Notes: generated from the letters alone by a model not told the origin. DNA of 64,000 nucleotides from Pseudomonas oryzihabitans NBRC 102199 (GCF_000730625.1 NZ_BBIT01000010.1:62001-126000), one strand, 5' to 3'. Shown: positions 39,131 to 48,413, counted from the first letter of the stretch. Numbers and translations are program-made.

Positions 39131-39160
39131 GCGGCGCCCGGCGGCGCCCGGCGGCGCCGC
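39131..39160. repeat. GC-rich 10-base tandem repeat
   Basis: Two exact copies of GCGGCGCCCG and a third variant GCGGCGCCGC start immediately after the kinase stop codon. The block is also self-complementary and lies between convergent genes, so it may form a hairpin. Confidence 0.6.
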
Positions 39161-39170
39161 TCGGTCGACC

Positions 39171-39668
39171 TCAGAGGCCGGCGCCATGGGGCGTGGTGCC
39201 GCCCTTCATCTGCGATTGCAGGTAGTTCTGCAGACCGATCTTGTCGATCAGGCCCAGCTGCTGCTCCAGCCAGTAGGCGTGGTCTTCCTCGGTGTCTTCC
39301 AGCTGCACCACCAGGATCTCGCGGGTCACGAAGTCCTTGTGCTGATTGCACAGGGCCACGCCCTGGGCCAGGGCTTCGCGTACCTCGTACTCCAGCGCCA
39401 GGTCCGCGCGCAGCATCTCCGGTACGGTCTGGCCGACGGTGATGGCGTTGGGACGCATGTCCGGCGTGCCCTCGAGGAAGAGGATGCGGCGCAGCAGGGC
39501 ATCGGCGTGCTGGGTTTCCTCTTCCATCTCGTGGCCGATCCGCTCGTACAGGCGCATCAGGCCCCAGTCCTCGTACATCCGCGAGTGGATGAAGTACTGG
39601 TCGCGCGCCGCCAGCTCGCCGCGCAGCAGCTGGTTGAGGTAGTTGATGACGTCCGGATGGCCTTGCAT
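39171..39668 (-). CDS. bfrA: Bacterioferritin-family ferritin lacking the haem-ligand methionine (BfrA/FtnA)
   Basis: Iron-storage subunit of a 24-mer shell that oxidises and stores iron. The 165-residue protein has the di-iron ligands E18, E51, H54, E94-region, E127 and H130 in the four-helix bundle. Residue 52, the methionine that ligates haem in true bacterioferritins, is threonine, as in the P. aeruginosa protein first called BfrA and later FtnA. It is therefore likely a haem-free ferritin. It is convergent with the sensor kinase. Confidence 0.9.
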   Translation of the reverse strand: MQGHPDVINYLNQLLRGELAARDQYFIHSRMYEDWGLMRLYERIGHEMEEETQHADALLRRILFLEGTPDMRPNAITVGQTVPEMLRADLALEYEVREALAQGVALCNQHKDFVTREILVVQLEDTEEDHAYWLEQQLGLIDKIGLQNYLQSQMKGGTTPHGAGL

Positions 39669-39768
39669 GAAAAGAGTCCTGTGCTGTTCAGTGCCCAGTT
39701 TAGCGCGCTGGCGCCCGGAGGACGCCGTTCATCGCCCGACCACTGGGGCCGTTCGTCTCATCGCAGCG

Positions 39769-39794
39769 CTAATCGTTCTACTTAACGATCAGCT
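39769..39794. repeat. Inverted repeat overlapping the RIO kinase stop codon
   Basis: GCTAATCGTT and AACGATCAGC pair around CTACTT, with an internal A-C mismatch. The structure overlaps the stop codon of the minus-strand RIO kinase gene and could stabilise the 3' end or terminate weakly; no T tract is present. Confidence 0.35.
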
Positions 39795-40679
39795 TAGCCA
39801 GGGCGGCGGCGGTTCTTCGCGCACGCTGGGCTCGTCCTGCTCGCGCCGTGCGGCCTGGCGACGCTCCTCGTCGCGCCGGGCGGCCTCGATCTCGCGCATC
39901 ACCGCATGGACGTCGGCCTGGCCTTCGCGTTCGACGAATTCGCCGGTCAGGCGGGTATTGGCGAACAGCTCGCCCTTCTCGAACAGCGCCCACATCTCCG
40001 GCGCATAGCGGGTCTTGCGCAATTCCGGGGCGAAGCGACCGAAATACAGCGCCATGTTCTCCACGTCCCGCGCCAGCAGGCGGAAGGCGTGGTTGTTGCC
40101 GGCGGCGTCCACCGCCTGGGGCAGGTCTATGATCACCGGGCCGTCCTCGGCCAGCAGCACGTTGAATTCGGAGAGGTCGCCGTGGACCAGGCCAGCGCAG
40201 AGCATGCGCACGATCTGGCCGATCATCAGCTCGTGGTAGCGCAGCGCTTCCTCGGCGGTGAGGGTCACGTCGTTGAGCCGCGGCGCGGCCTCGCCATTGC
40301 CGTCGGTGACCAGATCCATCAGCAGCACGCCATCGAGGAAGTCATGGGGCTTGGGCACCCGCACCCCGGCATCGGCCAGGCGATAGAGCGCCGTCACCTC
40401 GGCGTTCTGCCAGTTGTCCTCGCGCTCGCGGCGACCGAACTTGGAGCCCTTGGCCATGGCGCGGTTTTCCCGACTGCCACGCACCTTGCGCCCCTCCTGA
40501 TACTCGGCGGCCTGGCGGAAGCTGCGCTTGTCGGCCTCCTTGTAGACCTTGGCGCAACGTACCTGGCTGCCGCAGCGCACCACGTAGACCGCCGCTTCCT
40601 TGCCACTCATCAGGGGCCGTATCACCTCATCGACCAAGCCGTCCTCGATCAGCGGCTCGATGCGTTTGGGAGTTTTCAT
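39789..40679 (-). CDS. RIO1-type atypical serine kinase
   Basis: A 296-residue protein of the RIO1 kinase superfamily, found in many Gammaproteobacteria. It shows the RIO nucleotide-loop S-G-K-E-A-A-V-Y, the catalytic loop L-V-H-G-D-L-S-E-F-N with the catalytic Asp, and the metal-binding I-I-D-L-P-Q in place of D-F-G, as is usual for RIO kinases. A charged, Pro-rich C-terminal tail follows. The substrate in bacteria is unknown. Upstream is a structured leader; the pxpC stop lies 150 bases away. Confidence 0.88.
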   Translation of the reverse strand: MKTPKRIEPLIEDGLVDEVIRPLMSGKEAAVYVVRCGSQVRCAKVYKEADKRSFRQAAEYQEGRKVRGSRENRAMAKGSKFGRREREDNWQNAEVTALYRLADAGVRVPKPHDFLDGVLLMDLVTDGNGEAAPRLNDVTLTAEEALRYHELMIGQIVRMLCAGLVHGDLSEFNVLLAEDGPVIIDLPQAVDAAGNNHAFRLLARDVENMALYFGRFAPELRKTRYAPEMWALFEKGELFANTRLTGEFVEREGQADVHAVMREIEAARRDEERRQAARREQDEPSVREEPPPPWLS

Positions 40680-40709
40680 CGCCGGTTCCAGCTCCTTCTT
40701 GTCGGTCGT

Positions 40710-40777
40710 CTCAGGGGGACGTGTGAGGCAAGTTTCAAGCCAGACGCCGAGAAAGGGAAGTCGGCGTCGCCCCTGAG
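40710..40777 (-). promoter_or_regulatory. Structured leader upstream of the RIO kinase
   Basis: An inner stem GACGCCGA/TCGGCGTC (40743-40750, 40761-40768) is nested in outer arms CTCAGGGG and CCCCTGAG (40710-40717, 40770-40777). It lies 31 bases upstream of the start codon and matches no riboswitch known to me. It could instead be the terminator region of pxpC. Confidence 0.35.
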
Positions 40778-40829
40778 CGTGCGACTCATCGAAGCGGACA
40801 AGATTCCTCAGCCGTGACCGGTTGCATCG

Positions 40830-41762
40830 TCAGCCGCCGAAGAAGGCCAGGAACCGCCGCCACTCGGCCTGGGCCTCGGCCAGCTCCACCGGGGCGAAGC
40901 GCACCTCGTGATGGGCCGGGCACTGGGCCAGGCGCGCCAGGTCCAGCGGGTGGATGAAGCCCAGCAGCGGATAGCCGCCCATGGTCTGGCGATCGGCCAT
41001 GAGCACGATGGGCTGGCCATCGGGCGGCACCTGGATGGCACCGGTCACCACGCCCAGCGACCACTGGCGACGCGGGGGCGCCAGGGGCACCTCGCCGGCC
41101 AGGCGGATGCCCATGCGATCGGACTGCGGGCTGATGCGCCAGGGCTGGGTGCAGAGCGCCTGCTGCTGCGCCGGTCCGAAGGCCTCGGCGTCGCCACCGA
41201 GGATCACCCGCAGGGTCGGCACCTCACGATAGTCCGGCACGAAGCGCGCGGCCGGACCGCAGCCGTGGGCATGCAGCGCGCTCACCGCCGCGCAGCCCAG
41301 CCGCTGTCCGGCCGCCAGCGGCGCGCCCTGGCCTTCCAGCCCGCCCAGGCCTTCGCGTCGGTTGCTGGCCACGCTCCCCAGGGTCGCCGGCGCCTGGAAG
41401 CCGCCACCGGCGGCGGCCAGGTAGGCGCGCTGTCCGGACTGGGCGAAGCCCAGGCGCAAGCGCGCGCCAGCCCTTACCGGAAAACACGACCAGGCCGGCA
41501 GGGGCTCGCCATCCAGGCGGGCGTCCAGCGGCGCACCGGTCAGCGCCAGCCAGGTATCGGTCTCGATCTCGAATTCGGCGCCGCCCAGGGCGATCTCCAG
41601 CAGCGGCGCCGCGACCGGATTGCCCACCAGGCGATTGGCCCAGCGCGCGGCATGGCCGTCCATGGGCCCCGAGGGCGCTACCCCCAGGTGTTGCCAGCCC
41701 TGGCGCCCCAGATCCTGCAGCAGGGTAAGGGGACCGGGTTTGATGACCTGCAGTCCGCTCAT
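40830..41762 (-). CDS. pxpC: 5-oxoprolinase subunit PxpC (biotin-dependent carboxyltransferase-like)
   Basis: One of three subunits of the prokaryotic ATP-dependent 5-oxoprolinase, which opens pyroglutamate to glutamate. The 310-residue protein belongs to the KipA/allophanate-hydrolase C-like family: L-G-R-x-G-x-x-x-x-G-V-A-P-S-G-P-M-D near residue 20 and M-G-x-R-L at about residue 210. Its start overlaps the pxpB stop by 4 bases. Last of the pxpABC run. Confidence 0.93.
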   Translation of the reverse strand: MSGLQVIKPGPLTLLQDLGRQGWQHLGVAPSGPMDGHAARWANRLVGNPVAAPLLEIALGGAEFEIETDTWLALTGAPLDARLDGEPLPAWSCFPVRAGARLRLGFAQSGQRAYLAAAGGGFQAPATLGSVASNRREGLGGLEGQGAPLAAGQRLGCAAVSALHAHGCGPAARFVPDYREVPTLRVILGGDAEAFGPAQQQALCTQPWRISPQSDRMGIRLAGEVPLAPPRRQWSLGVVTGAIQVPPDGQPIVLMADRQTMGGYPLLGFIHPLDLARLAQCPAHHEVRFAPVELAEAQAEWRRFLAFFGG

Positions 41763-42436
41763 GGCTGACCTCCCTGGGCGCGAAAGGCCGCTTCGTCGAC
41801 GGGTACGAAACGCACCCGATCACCGGGTGCCAGCAGGCACGGCGGCTCGGCCCGGGCATCGAAGACCGTCCACAGGCAGCGACCGATGAGATTCCAGCCG
41901 CCTGGCGAGGCCTGGGGATAGACGGCGGTCTGGCGCTCGGCGATGGCCAGGCTGCCGGCGGGTACGTGGGTCCGCGGCGTGCTGCGCCGGGGCAGCGCCA
42001 GGCGTTCGTCCAGTTCGCCAAGAAAGGCGAAGCCCGGCATGAAGCCGATGGCGCCCACCTGATAGTCACGACCGCTGTGCAGAGTGATGACCTCGCCCTC
42101 GCTCAGGCTACAGCGCTCGGCCACCTCGGCCAGATCGGGGCCGGCATAGAGCGTCGGCACCTGGTGCAGGCGCCCACCCTCGCCCGCCGGCGCGGCGCCC
42201 GGCCAGTCGGCCAGCAGGGGGTCGAGGCCGGCCTGTAGCTCGGCCAGGGTCAGTTGCAGGGGATCGTAGTGCACCAGCAGGCTGGTCCAGCCCGCCACCA
42301 GATCGGTCACCGCCGGGCCGAAGCGCTGGCGAATCCGCTCGCCCAGGCGGGCGATGCGCGGCGGCAGCGCGGCATCGGGATGCTCGGCCAGTTCGAGCAG
42401 CAGCGCCGCAACGCCAAAAGGCTTGCAGACGATCAT
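41759..42436 (-). CDS. pxpB: 5-oxoprolinase subunit PxpB (KipI-like)
   Basis: Second 5-oxoprolinase subunit, related to Bacillus KipI and the allophanate hydrolase N-terminal-like domain. The 225-residue protein shows [10 protein letters not shown] at about residues 130-141, P-R[15 protein letters not shown] and [10 protein letters not shown], typical of the family. It overlaps both pxpA and pxpC by 4 bases, indicating translational coupling. Confidence 0.94.
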   Translation of the reverse strand: MIVCKPFGVAALLLELAEHPDAALPPRIARLGERIRQRFGPAVTDLVAGWTSLLVHYDPLQLTLAELQAGLDPLLADWPGAAPAGEGGRLHQVPTLYAGPDLAEVAERCSLSEGEVITLHSGRDYQVGAIGFMPGFAFLGELDERLALPRRSTPRTHVPAGSLAIAERQTAVYPQASPGGWNLIGRCLWTVFDARAEPPCLLAPGDRVRFVPVDEAAFRAQGGQP

Positions 42437-43179
42437 AGGGCGTCCAGGGCGGCGCGCAGCCGCCGTAGTACCGCCAGGGATTCGGCGTTATCACCATGCA
42501 CGCAGAGGCTGTCGGCCTGCAGCCGCATGGGCTGGCCATCGAAACCGGGAAAGTCTTCGCCGCGGGCGATGGCGACGGCCTGGGCGAGGATGCGTTCGGG
42601 GTCGTGATGGACGGCCCCGACCTGGCCACGCGGAGCCAGGGAGCCGTCGGCCAGATAGGCGCGATCGGCGAAGGCTTCCAGCAGCAGCGGCACCCCGGCG
42701 GCTTCGGCCAGCCGGCGCTCGCGATCATTGTCGGCCTTGGCCAGCACCATCAGCGGCAGTCCCTGGCGATAGCGGGCGCAGGCGGAGAGCGCGGCGCTCA
42801 GCAGGGCATCGTCCTTGACCAGGGCGTTGTAGAGGGCGCCATGGGGCTTCACGTACTCGACGCGCACGCCTGCGGCGCGGCAGAAGGCGTCTAGGGCGCC
42901 GATCTGGTAGAGGATCATGGCTTCCACCTCAGGCGGGGTGCAGGCCATGGGTCGCCGACCGAAGCCCACCAGATCGGGATAGGCCGGATGGGCGCCGATC
43001 TGCACGCCGTTGGCCACCGCCAGGGTCACGGCTTGCTGCATGGTCAGGGGATCGGCGGCATGGAAGCCGCAGGCCAGGTTGGCCTGATCGACCAGGGGAA
43101 TGGCATGGGCGTCGTCACCCATGGACCAGGCACCGTAGCTTTCACCGGAATCGCAATTGAGCAGCAGGCGAGCGGGCAT
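42433..43179 (-). CDS. pxpA: 5-oxoprolinase subunit PxpA (LamB/YcsF family)
   Basis: Third subunit of the PxpABC 5-oxoprolinase. The 248-residue protein has the LamB/YcsF features L-N-C-D-x-G-E near the N terminus, [26 protein letters not shown] and V-K-P-H-G-A-L-Y-N, with several conserved His/Asp residues. It lies 105 bases after the LysR gene on the same strand and overlaps pxpB by 4 bases. Confidence 0.95.
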   Translation of the reverse strand: MPARLLLNCDSGESYGAWSMGDDAHAIPLVDQANLACGFHAADPLTMQQAVTLAVANGVQIGAHPAYPDLVGFGRRPMACTPPEVEAMILYQIGALDAFCRAAGVRVEYVKPHGALYNALVKDDALLSAALSACARYRQGLPLMVLAKADNDRERRLAEAAGVPLLLEAFADRAYLADGSLAPRGQVGAVHHDPERILAQAVAIARGEDFPGFDGQPMRLQADSLCVHGDNAESLAVLRRLRAALDAL

Positions 43180-43284
43180 GACAGGATCCTCTGAGAAGGT
43201 AGCTCGAGTGTCGGAAAGCCGGAGCGCCGCTGTCCAACAAAAGATTCCGGGCGCTGGCGATAAGAAGCTGTTGAAACACCTTGG

Positions 43285-44205
43285 CTAGACCAGCACCGGC
43301 AAGGCGCGCTCCGGCCCCAGCCGCGTGCACCAGTCGGCCACCACCGTCTGGCTCAGGGCCACCACCGCCTCGCTCAGCGCCAGGCCGGCGCCGCCATGCC
43401 AGCTGGCCTGGACATCGAAGGGCGGCGGGCCGGCCAGCGGCAGGGGCATGAGACTGCCGCGGGCCAATTCCTCGATCACCAGGGCCGGCGGCAGGGCGCC
43501 GATACCGAAGCCCTCGCCCATCAGCTTGATGATGGCCGCCACCGAGTTGATGCAACAGACCCGCGGTTCGGCGATGCCCTCGCGCTGGAGCAGGCCGAGG
43601 ATGTCCTGGTGCGGGCGGGAATGGCGGGAAAAGGTGATCAGCCGTTCGCCCGCCAGTTCGGCCAGATTTGCGTAGGGCCGCGCCAGGTGGCTGTCGCTGG
43701 CCACCAGCCAGCGCACCGGATAGCTGGCCAGGTGCAGATTGCGGATGCCCTCGGCGCGCAGGAGATCGGTCTGGAAGATCAGGTCGAGCTGCCCCCGCGC
43801 CAGCTGCTCGGCCAGATTCAGCGCCGTGTCCGCGGTCAATTCCAGCTCGATGGCCGGATAGGTCTGGGTGACCGCGGCGATCAGTTGGTCCAGCCAGCTG
43901 TGGATCACCGTATCCATCACCCCGATGCGCAGGCGGCCCTCCAGGGTCTGGCCATGGCCCAGGGCCTCGTGCAGCTCGCGCTGGGTGGCCAGCATCCGTT
44001 CGGCGTAGCCCAGTACCCGATGGCCCTCGGCGGTCAGGCTCACGCCGCGGGAGTCGCGCAGGAACAGTTGCACGCCCAGTTCGCTCTCCAGCACGGCGAT
44101 GCGACTGGAAATGGCCGCCTGGGTGGTGGACAGCTTTTCCGCCGTCAGGCGGAAACTGCCCAGGCGGGCGACCCAGACGAAGGTATCGAGAAAGCGCAGA
44201 TTCAT
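43285..44205 (-). CDS. LysR-family regulator of the 5-oxoproline island
   Basis: A 306-residue LysR regulator: N-terminal helix-turn-helix (M-N-L-R-F-L-D-T-F-V with S-T-T-Q-A-A-I-S-S-R-I in the recognition helix region), then a substrate-binding domain. Start 44205 follows GAGG; the longer frame is not conserved. It sits between pxpABC (same strand) and the divergent DUF969-DUF979-pcp genes, so it is the natural candidate to control both. 5-oxoproline as inducer is an inference. Confidence 0.88.
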   Translation of the reverse strand: MNLRFLDTFVWVARLGSFRLTAEKLSTTQAAISSRIAVLESELGVQLFLRDSRGVSLTAEGHRVLGYAERMLATQRELHEALGHGQTLEGRLRIGVMDTVIHSWLDQLIAAVTQTYPAIELELTADTALNLAEQLARGQLDLIFQTDLLRAEGIRNLHLASYPVRWLVASDSHLARPYANLAELAGERLITFSRHSRPHQDILGLLQREGIAEPRVCCINSVAAIIKLMGEGFGIGALPPALVIEELARGSLMPLPLAGPPPFDVQASWHGGAGLALSEAVVALSQTVVADWCTRLGPERALPVLV

Positions 44206-44477
44206 GGGGACCTCGACAAGGCTACCCCGCCACTTTACCCCCACCGGCGAGCTTGTCTGCCCCGCTTTTCCCTATCGGCGGCGAACAGTTTTATTTGCTG
44301 GACGCCAGCTCCGCCGGCGGCGAAAGATGCCAGCCGGCGTTATGCCAAGTGACGTCTGACAACAATAACGAGCGGTGCCGCGGGCACTGCCTGGATCAGC
44401 CGAAGCCGCCCGCGGCTTCCTACCGTCCGCCGCACCGTCTGCCCGGAGCGCGGTGGACCCGCTGGAGACATCCACCT
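44206..44477. promoter_or_regulatory. Divergent regulatory region with candidate LysR site
   Basis: 272 bases between the LysR start and the DUF969 start. A palindrome GCTGG-ACG-CCAGC at 44297-44309 within an AT-richer stretch is a candidate LysR-type operator. No confident -10/-35 pair was found for either direction. GGAGA precedes the DUF969 start. Confidence 0.3.
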
Positions 44478-45185
44478 ATGCAAACCACCGTCAACCTCTG
44501 GCCGCTGCTGGGCGTGCTGGTCATCGTGGTCGGCTTCGTGCTGAGGTTCAATCCGCTGCTGGTCGTCGCCCTGGCCGCCGTGGCCACCGGGATCGCCGCC
44601 CAGTTCAGCCCCGAGGCGCTGCTCGCCGCCATCGGCACCGGCTTCATCAAGGCGCGCGCCCTGCCGCTGATCATCCTGCTGCCGCTGGCGGTGATCGGCC
44701 TGCTCGAACGCCACGGCCTGCGCCTGCATGCGCAGAACTGGATCGCCCGCTTTCGCAACGCCACCGTCGGCCGCCTGCTGATCTTCTACCTCTTCGTCCG
44801 CGAGACCACCGCCGCCCTGGGGCTGACCAGCCTCGGCGGCCATCCGCAGATGGTCCGTCCGCTACTGGCGCCCATGGCCGAAGGCACCGCCGAAAAACTC
44901 CATGGCCGCCTGCCCGAGGCCCTGCGCCAGCGGCTGCTGGCCTTTTGCGCTGCCACCGACAATGTCGGCCTGTTCTTTGGCGAGGACATCTTCGTCGCCT
45001 TTGGCGCCATCGCCCTGATGCACACCTTCCTGCTCGGCGCCGGACTCGATGTCGAACCCCTGCACATCGCCCTCTGGGGCATTCCCACGGCGCTCTGCGC
45101 CTTCTTCATCCACGCCCTGCGCCTGCACCGCTTCGATCGCCAGCTCTATCGCGAGCTGACCGCGAACCGGGAGGTGCGGCCATGA
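44478..45185 (+). CDS. DUF969 membrane protein (probable transporter subunit)
   Basis: A 235-residue membrane protein of the DUF969 family with about six hydrophobic segments, beginning with N-L-W-P-L-L-G-V-L-V-I-V-V-G-F at the N terminus. It is translationally coupled to the DUF979 gene (ATGA overlap). DUF969 and DUF979 always occur together and resemble the two halves of an ion-transporter superfamily permease. Linkage to pcp and pxpABC suggests uptake of pyroglutamate or pyroglutamyl peptides; the substrate is inferred. Start chosen at 44478, behind GGAGA. Confidence 0.87.
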   Translation: MQTTVNLWPLLGVLVIVVGFVLRFNPLLVVALAAVATGIAAQFSPEALLAAIGTGFIKARALPLIILLPLAVIGLLERHGLRLHAQNWIARFRNATVGRLLIFYLFVRETTAALGLTSLGGHPQMVRPLLAPMAEGTAEKLHGRLPEALRQRLLAFCAATDNVGLFFGEDIFVAFGAIALMHTFLLGAGLDVEPLHIALWGIPTALCAFFIHALRLHRFDRQLYRELTANREVRP

Positions 45186-46132
45186 TCCTGTCGATCCAGT
45201 ACCTGTTCTGGCTGGCCGGCGCCATCCTGGCGCTGACCGCGGTCATGACTCTGGCCGATCGTCAGCACCCCAAGCGCTGGACCAGCGGCCTGTTCTGGGG
45301 CCTGTTCAGCCTGGTCTTCCTGATCGGCGATCGCCTGCCACCCGCCTGGGTGGGCGCCGGGGTGCTGCTGATGGCGGTGCTCGCCGGCTGCGGTGCGGTG
45401 GGCAGCGGTCATCACGCCAGTCGTCCTGAACGCGAGACCCGTGCCAGCGCCGGCCGCCTGGGCAATCGCCTGTTCATTCCGGCACTGGCCATTCCCGTGG
45501 TGACGGTGATCGGCAGCGTCCTGCTTAAGGATGTGCAGATCGCCGGCCTGCCGCTGCTCGACCCGAAGAACGTCACCTTCGTCTCCCTCGGCCTGGGCGC
45601 CCTGGTGGCCCTGGCGCTGGCCTGCTGGCTGACCCGCGACACCCCGATCCAGGCGATGCGCGAATCGCGGCGCCTGACCGATGCCCTGGGCTGGTCGCTG
45701 GTGCTGCCCCAGGCCCTGGCCATGCTCGGCCTGGTCTTTACCGACGCCGGCGTCGGCAAGGCGGTGGCGCACCTGGCCACCGCCTACGTGGCCCTCGACC
45801 TGCGCCTGGTGGCGGTGGTGGTCTATGTGGTGGGCATGGCCGCCTTCACCGTCATCATGGGCAACGGCTTCGCCGCCTTCCCGGTGATGACCGGCGGCAT
45901 CGGCGTGCCGGTGCTGGTGGGCGTCTACCACGCCGATCCGGCGGTGATGGCCGCCATCGGCATGTTCTCCGGCTACTGCGGCACCCTGATGACGCCCATG
46001 GCGGCCAACTTCAACATCGTGCCGGCGGCCCTGCTGGAGCTGGACGACAAGAATGCCGTGATCAAGGCCCAGGTCCCCACCGCCCTGGCGGTGCTGGCCT
46101 GCAACGTGGTGCTGCTCTATCTGCTGATGTGA
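45182..46132 (+). CDS. DUF979 membrane protein (probable transporter subunit)
   Basis: A 316-residue partner of DUF969 with about nine to ten membrane segments. It has a conserved-looking [16 protein letters not shown] segment near residue 235 and [14 protein letters not shown] near the C terminus, consistent with a substrate site in a two-subunit permease. Overlaps the DUF969 stop and is followed 8 bases later by pcp. Confidence 0.87.
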   Translation: MILSIQYLFWLAGAILALTAVMTLADRQHPKRWTSGLFWGLFSLVFLIGDRLPPAWVGAGVLLMAVLAGCGAVGSGHHASRPERETRASAGRLGNRLFIPALAIPVVTVIGSVLLKDVQIAGLPLLDPKNVTFVSLGLGALVALALACWLTRDTPIQAMRESRRLTDALGWSLVLPQALAMLGLVFTDAGVGKAVAHLATAYVALDLRLVAVVVYVVGMAAFTVIMGNGFAAFPVMTGGIGVPVLVGVYHADPAVMAAIGMFSGYCGTLMTPMAANFNIVPAALLELDDKNAVIKAQVPTALAVLACNVVLLYLLM

Positions 46133-46140
46133 GGTATCCC

Positions 46141-46779
46141 ATGACCCTGTTGCTCACCGGCTTCGCGCCCTTTGGCGGCGAGACCCTCAACCCCTCCTGG
46201 GAAGCCGTGCGCCGGCTGGATGGCGAGTGCCTCGGCGATCTGCCGGTGGTCGCGGCGCAGCTGCCGACCGAATTCGGCACCGCGCTCCGGGTGCTGGATG
46301 AGCTGCTCGAGCGCCATCGCCCGACCCTGGTGGTGGCGGTCGGCCAGGCCGGCGGGCGGGCCGAGCTGTCGCTGGAGCGCATCGCCATCAACGTCGACGA
46401 CGCCCGCATCCCCGACAACGCCGGACGCCAGCCCATCGACGAGCCGGTGGTGGCCGATGGCCCGGCGGCCTATTTCAGCACCCTGCCGATCAAGGCCATG
46501 ACCCGGGTCCTGCGCGACGCCGGCATTCCCGCGGCGGTGTCCCAGACCGCCGGTACCTTCGTCTGCAACCACGTCTTCTACGGCCTGCAGCATCGCCTGC
46601 AGGGCAGCGGGGTACGCGGCGGCTTCATCCATATCCCCTATCTGCCGGCCCAGGCCGCCGCTCAGCCCGGCGCGCCGTCCATGGCCCTGGAGACCCTGAT
46701 CGCCGGTCTGCGCCTGGCGCTCACCTGCGCGGCGACCACCCGGGCGGACCTGCGCGAAGGCGGCGGCCAACTGGACTGA
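46141..46779 (+). CDS. pcp: Pyroglutamyl-peptidase I
   Basis: Cysteine peptidase that removes N-terminal pyroglutamate from peptides, releasing 5-oxoproline. The 212-residue protein has the catalytic Glu79 in L-S-L-E-R-I-A-I-N, Cys142 in A-G-T-F-V-C-N-H and a C-terminal His164 in G-F-I-H-I-P-Y, matching the family triad, plus the early G-F-x-P-F-G-G motif. Start 46141 follows GAGG and suits family length; a GTG four codons upstream is less likely. Its product would feed PxpABC. Confidence 0.93.
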   Translation: MTLLLTGFAPFGGETLNPSWEAVRRLDGECLGDLPVVAAQLPTEFGTALRVLDELLERHRPTLVVAVGQAGGRAELSLERIAINVDDARIPDNAGRQPIDEPVVADGPAAYFSTLPIKAMTRVLRDAGIPAAVSQTAGTFVCNHVFYGLQHRLQGSGVRGGFIHIPYLPAQAAAQPGAPSMALETLIAGLRLALTCAATTRADLREGGGQLD

Positions 46780-46858
46780 TCCCCGCAGGCGCTGCGGCGG
46801 AGGACCACCCGGGCCGGCTGGCCTACAATGCCCCCTCCGCCGCCGCTGCGATTAGCCC

Positions 46859-48211
46859 ATGTCCACCCTGCTTGCCGACTGGCGTCACCCCCTGCTGCAC
46901 CGCCGCGTCTGGGCCCTGGCCGCGCCGATGATCCTGTCCAATCTCAGCGTGCCGCTGGTGACCCTGGTCGACAGCGCCATCGCCGGTCATCTGCCCGAAG
47001 CCCGTCAGCTCGCCGCGGTGGCCATGGGCGGCGCCTTCTACACCGCCCTGCTGGGCATCCTCGGCTTCCTGCGCATGGGCACCACCGGCTTCGCCGCCCA
47101 GGCCAGCGGCCGCCGCGACGGCGCCGCTCTGCGCCAGATCCTCCTGCAGGCCGGCCTGCTCGGGCTGGGTCTGTCGCTGCTCCTGCTGCTGGCCGCCAGC
47201 CTGGCGCTGGAACCGCTGCTTGCCTGGCTCGGCCTGGATCCCGCCTTCGCCGACCTGGCCGCGCGCTTCCTGCACCTGCGCCTGCTCGGCCTGCCCGCGG
47301 CGCTGCTCAGCTACGCGGTAATCGGCTGGCTGCTCGGCACCCAGGATGCGCGCACGCCGCTGGTGCTGCTGCTCACCACCAATGCCCTGAACCTGCTGCT
47401 GGTAACCGGCTTCGTGCTGGGTCTCGGCGCCGGGGTGCAAGGCATCGCCCTGGCCTCGGTGCTGGCGGAATGGAGCGGCATGCTGCTCGGCCTCTGGCTG
47501 GTGCTGCGCCGCCTGCGGCTGTGGCCCGGCCGGATCGATCGCCCGGCGCTGCGCCGCCTCGCCAGCTGGCGGCCGCTGCTGGCGGTCAATCGCGACATCT
47601 TCATCCGCTCCCTGGCGCTGCAGGCGGTGTTCCTGCTGTTCGCCGCCCAGGGCGCCCAGCTGGGCGAGACCACGGTGGCGGTCAACGCCCTGCTGCTCAA
47701 TGGCCTGCTGGTCACCGCCTTCGCCCTCGACGGCCTCGCCCATGCGGTGGAGGCCCTGGCCGGCCATGCCCTGGGCGCCCACGAGGGCGCCACCCTGCGC
47801 CGGGTGCTGGTGATCGCCGGTGGCTGGTCACTGCTGGCCAGCCTCGGCTTCGCCCTGGCCTTCGCCCTCGGCGGCGATCTGTTCATCGCCCTGCAGAGCG
47901 ACATCGTCGCGGTACGCGAGGCGGCTCACGCCTACCTGCCCTATCTGGCCGTGCTGCCGCTGATCGCCATGGTCAGCTACCTGCTGGACGGCCTCTTCAT
48001 CGGCGCCACCCGCGCCCGGGAGATGCGCAACTCGATGCTGCTGGCCCTGTTGCTGGCGCTGCCGCTCGGCTGGCTGCTGCGCGGCCTCGGTAACCACGGC
48101 CTGTGGCTGGCCTTTCTTGCCTTCATGGCGCTGCGCGGCCTGATCTCCGCCCTGCTCGCCTGGCGCCTGGCCCACCGCGAAGGCTGGCTCAGCGACGACG
48201 GCAGCGCCTGA
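46859..48211 (+). CDS. dinF: MATE-family efflux protein (DinF type)
   Basis: A 450-residue, twelve-segment membrane transporter of the MATE superfamily, DinF branch, which exports cationic or toxic compounds by Na+ or H+ antiport. It opens with P-M-I-L-S-N-L-S-V-P-L-V-T-L-V-D-S-A-I-A-G-H, a DinF-like first helix, and keeps the two six-helix halves. A TACAAT -10-like element lies at 46824-46829. No LexA site was identified upstream, so SOS control cannot be assumed. The substrate is unknown. Confidence 0.88.
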   Translation: MSTLLADWRHPLLHRRVWALAAPMILSNLSVPLVTLVDSAIAGHLPEARQLAAVAMGGAFYTALLGILGFLRMGTTGFAAQASGRRDGAALRQILLQAGLLGLGLSLLLLLAASLALEPLLAWLGLDPAFADLAARFLHLRLLGLPAALLSYAVIGWLLGTQDARTPLVLLLTTNALNLLLVTGFVLGLGAGVQGIALASVLAEWSGMLLGLWLVLRRLRLWPGRIDRPALRRLASWRPLLAVNRDIFIRSLALQAVFLLFAAQGAQLGETTVAVNALLLNGLLVTAFALDGLAHAVEALAGHALGAHEGATLRRVLVIAGGWSLLASLGFALAFALGGDLFIALQSDIVAVREAAHAYLPYLAVLPLIAMVSYLLDGLFIGATRAREMRNSMLLALLLALPLGWLLRGLGNHGLWLAFLAFMALRGLISALLAWRLAHREGWLSDDGSA

Positions 48212-48275
48212 CGCTGCGGAACCGCCGGGTCGGCGCCCCCCTCAAAGTCGGACATCCCCTGCCGAGAGCGCTGCC

Positions 48276-48413
48276 ATGAGCGAAGACACCCGCGATCAGG
48301 AACCCCTGGACACCCCCGCCGACGGCGACGACGTCCCCGAGCACCAGAAGCCGGAAAATCTGGAAAAGCTCAAGGATTACGGCAAGGACCAGATTCCGCC
48401 CGGCATCGCCTGA
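48276..48413 (+). CDS. Small acidic hypothetical protein
   Basis: A 45-residue frame with an ATG at 48276 and stop at 48411-48413. The product is strongly acidic (many Asp/Glu, D-D-V-P-E-H-Q-K-P-E-N-L-E-K-L) and ends P-P-G-I-A. It has no signal peptide or membrane segment. I do not recognise a family. Codon use resembles its neighbours, which supports it being real, but such a short frame could be chance. Confidence 0.5.
   Translation: MSEDTRDQEPLDTPADGDDVPEHQKPENLEKLKDYGKDQIPPGIA

Noticed and set aside
39131-39160. Possible CRISPR-like repeats
   Set aside because: Unit is only 10 bases with no spacers; it is a simple GC tandem repeat.
46780-46858. LexA box upstream of the dinF-type gene
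   Set aside because: No CTGT-N8-ACAG match is visible between pcp and the start codon.
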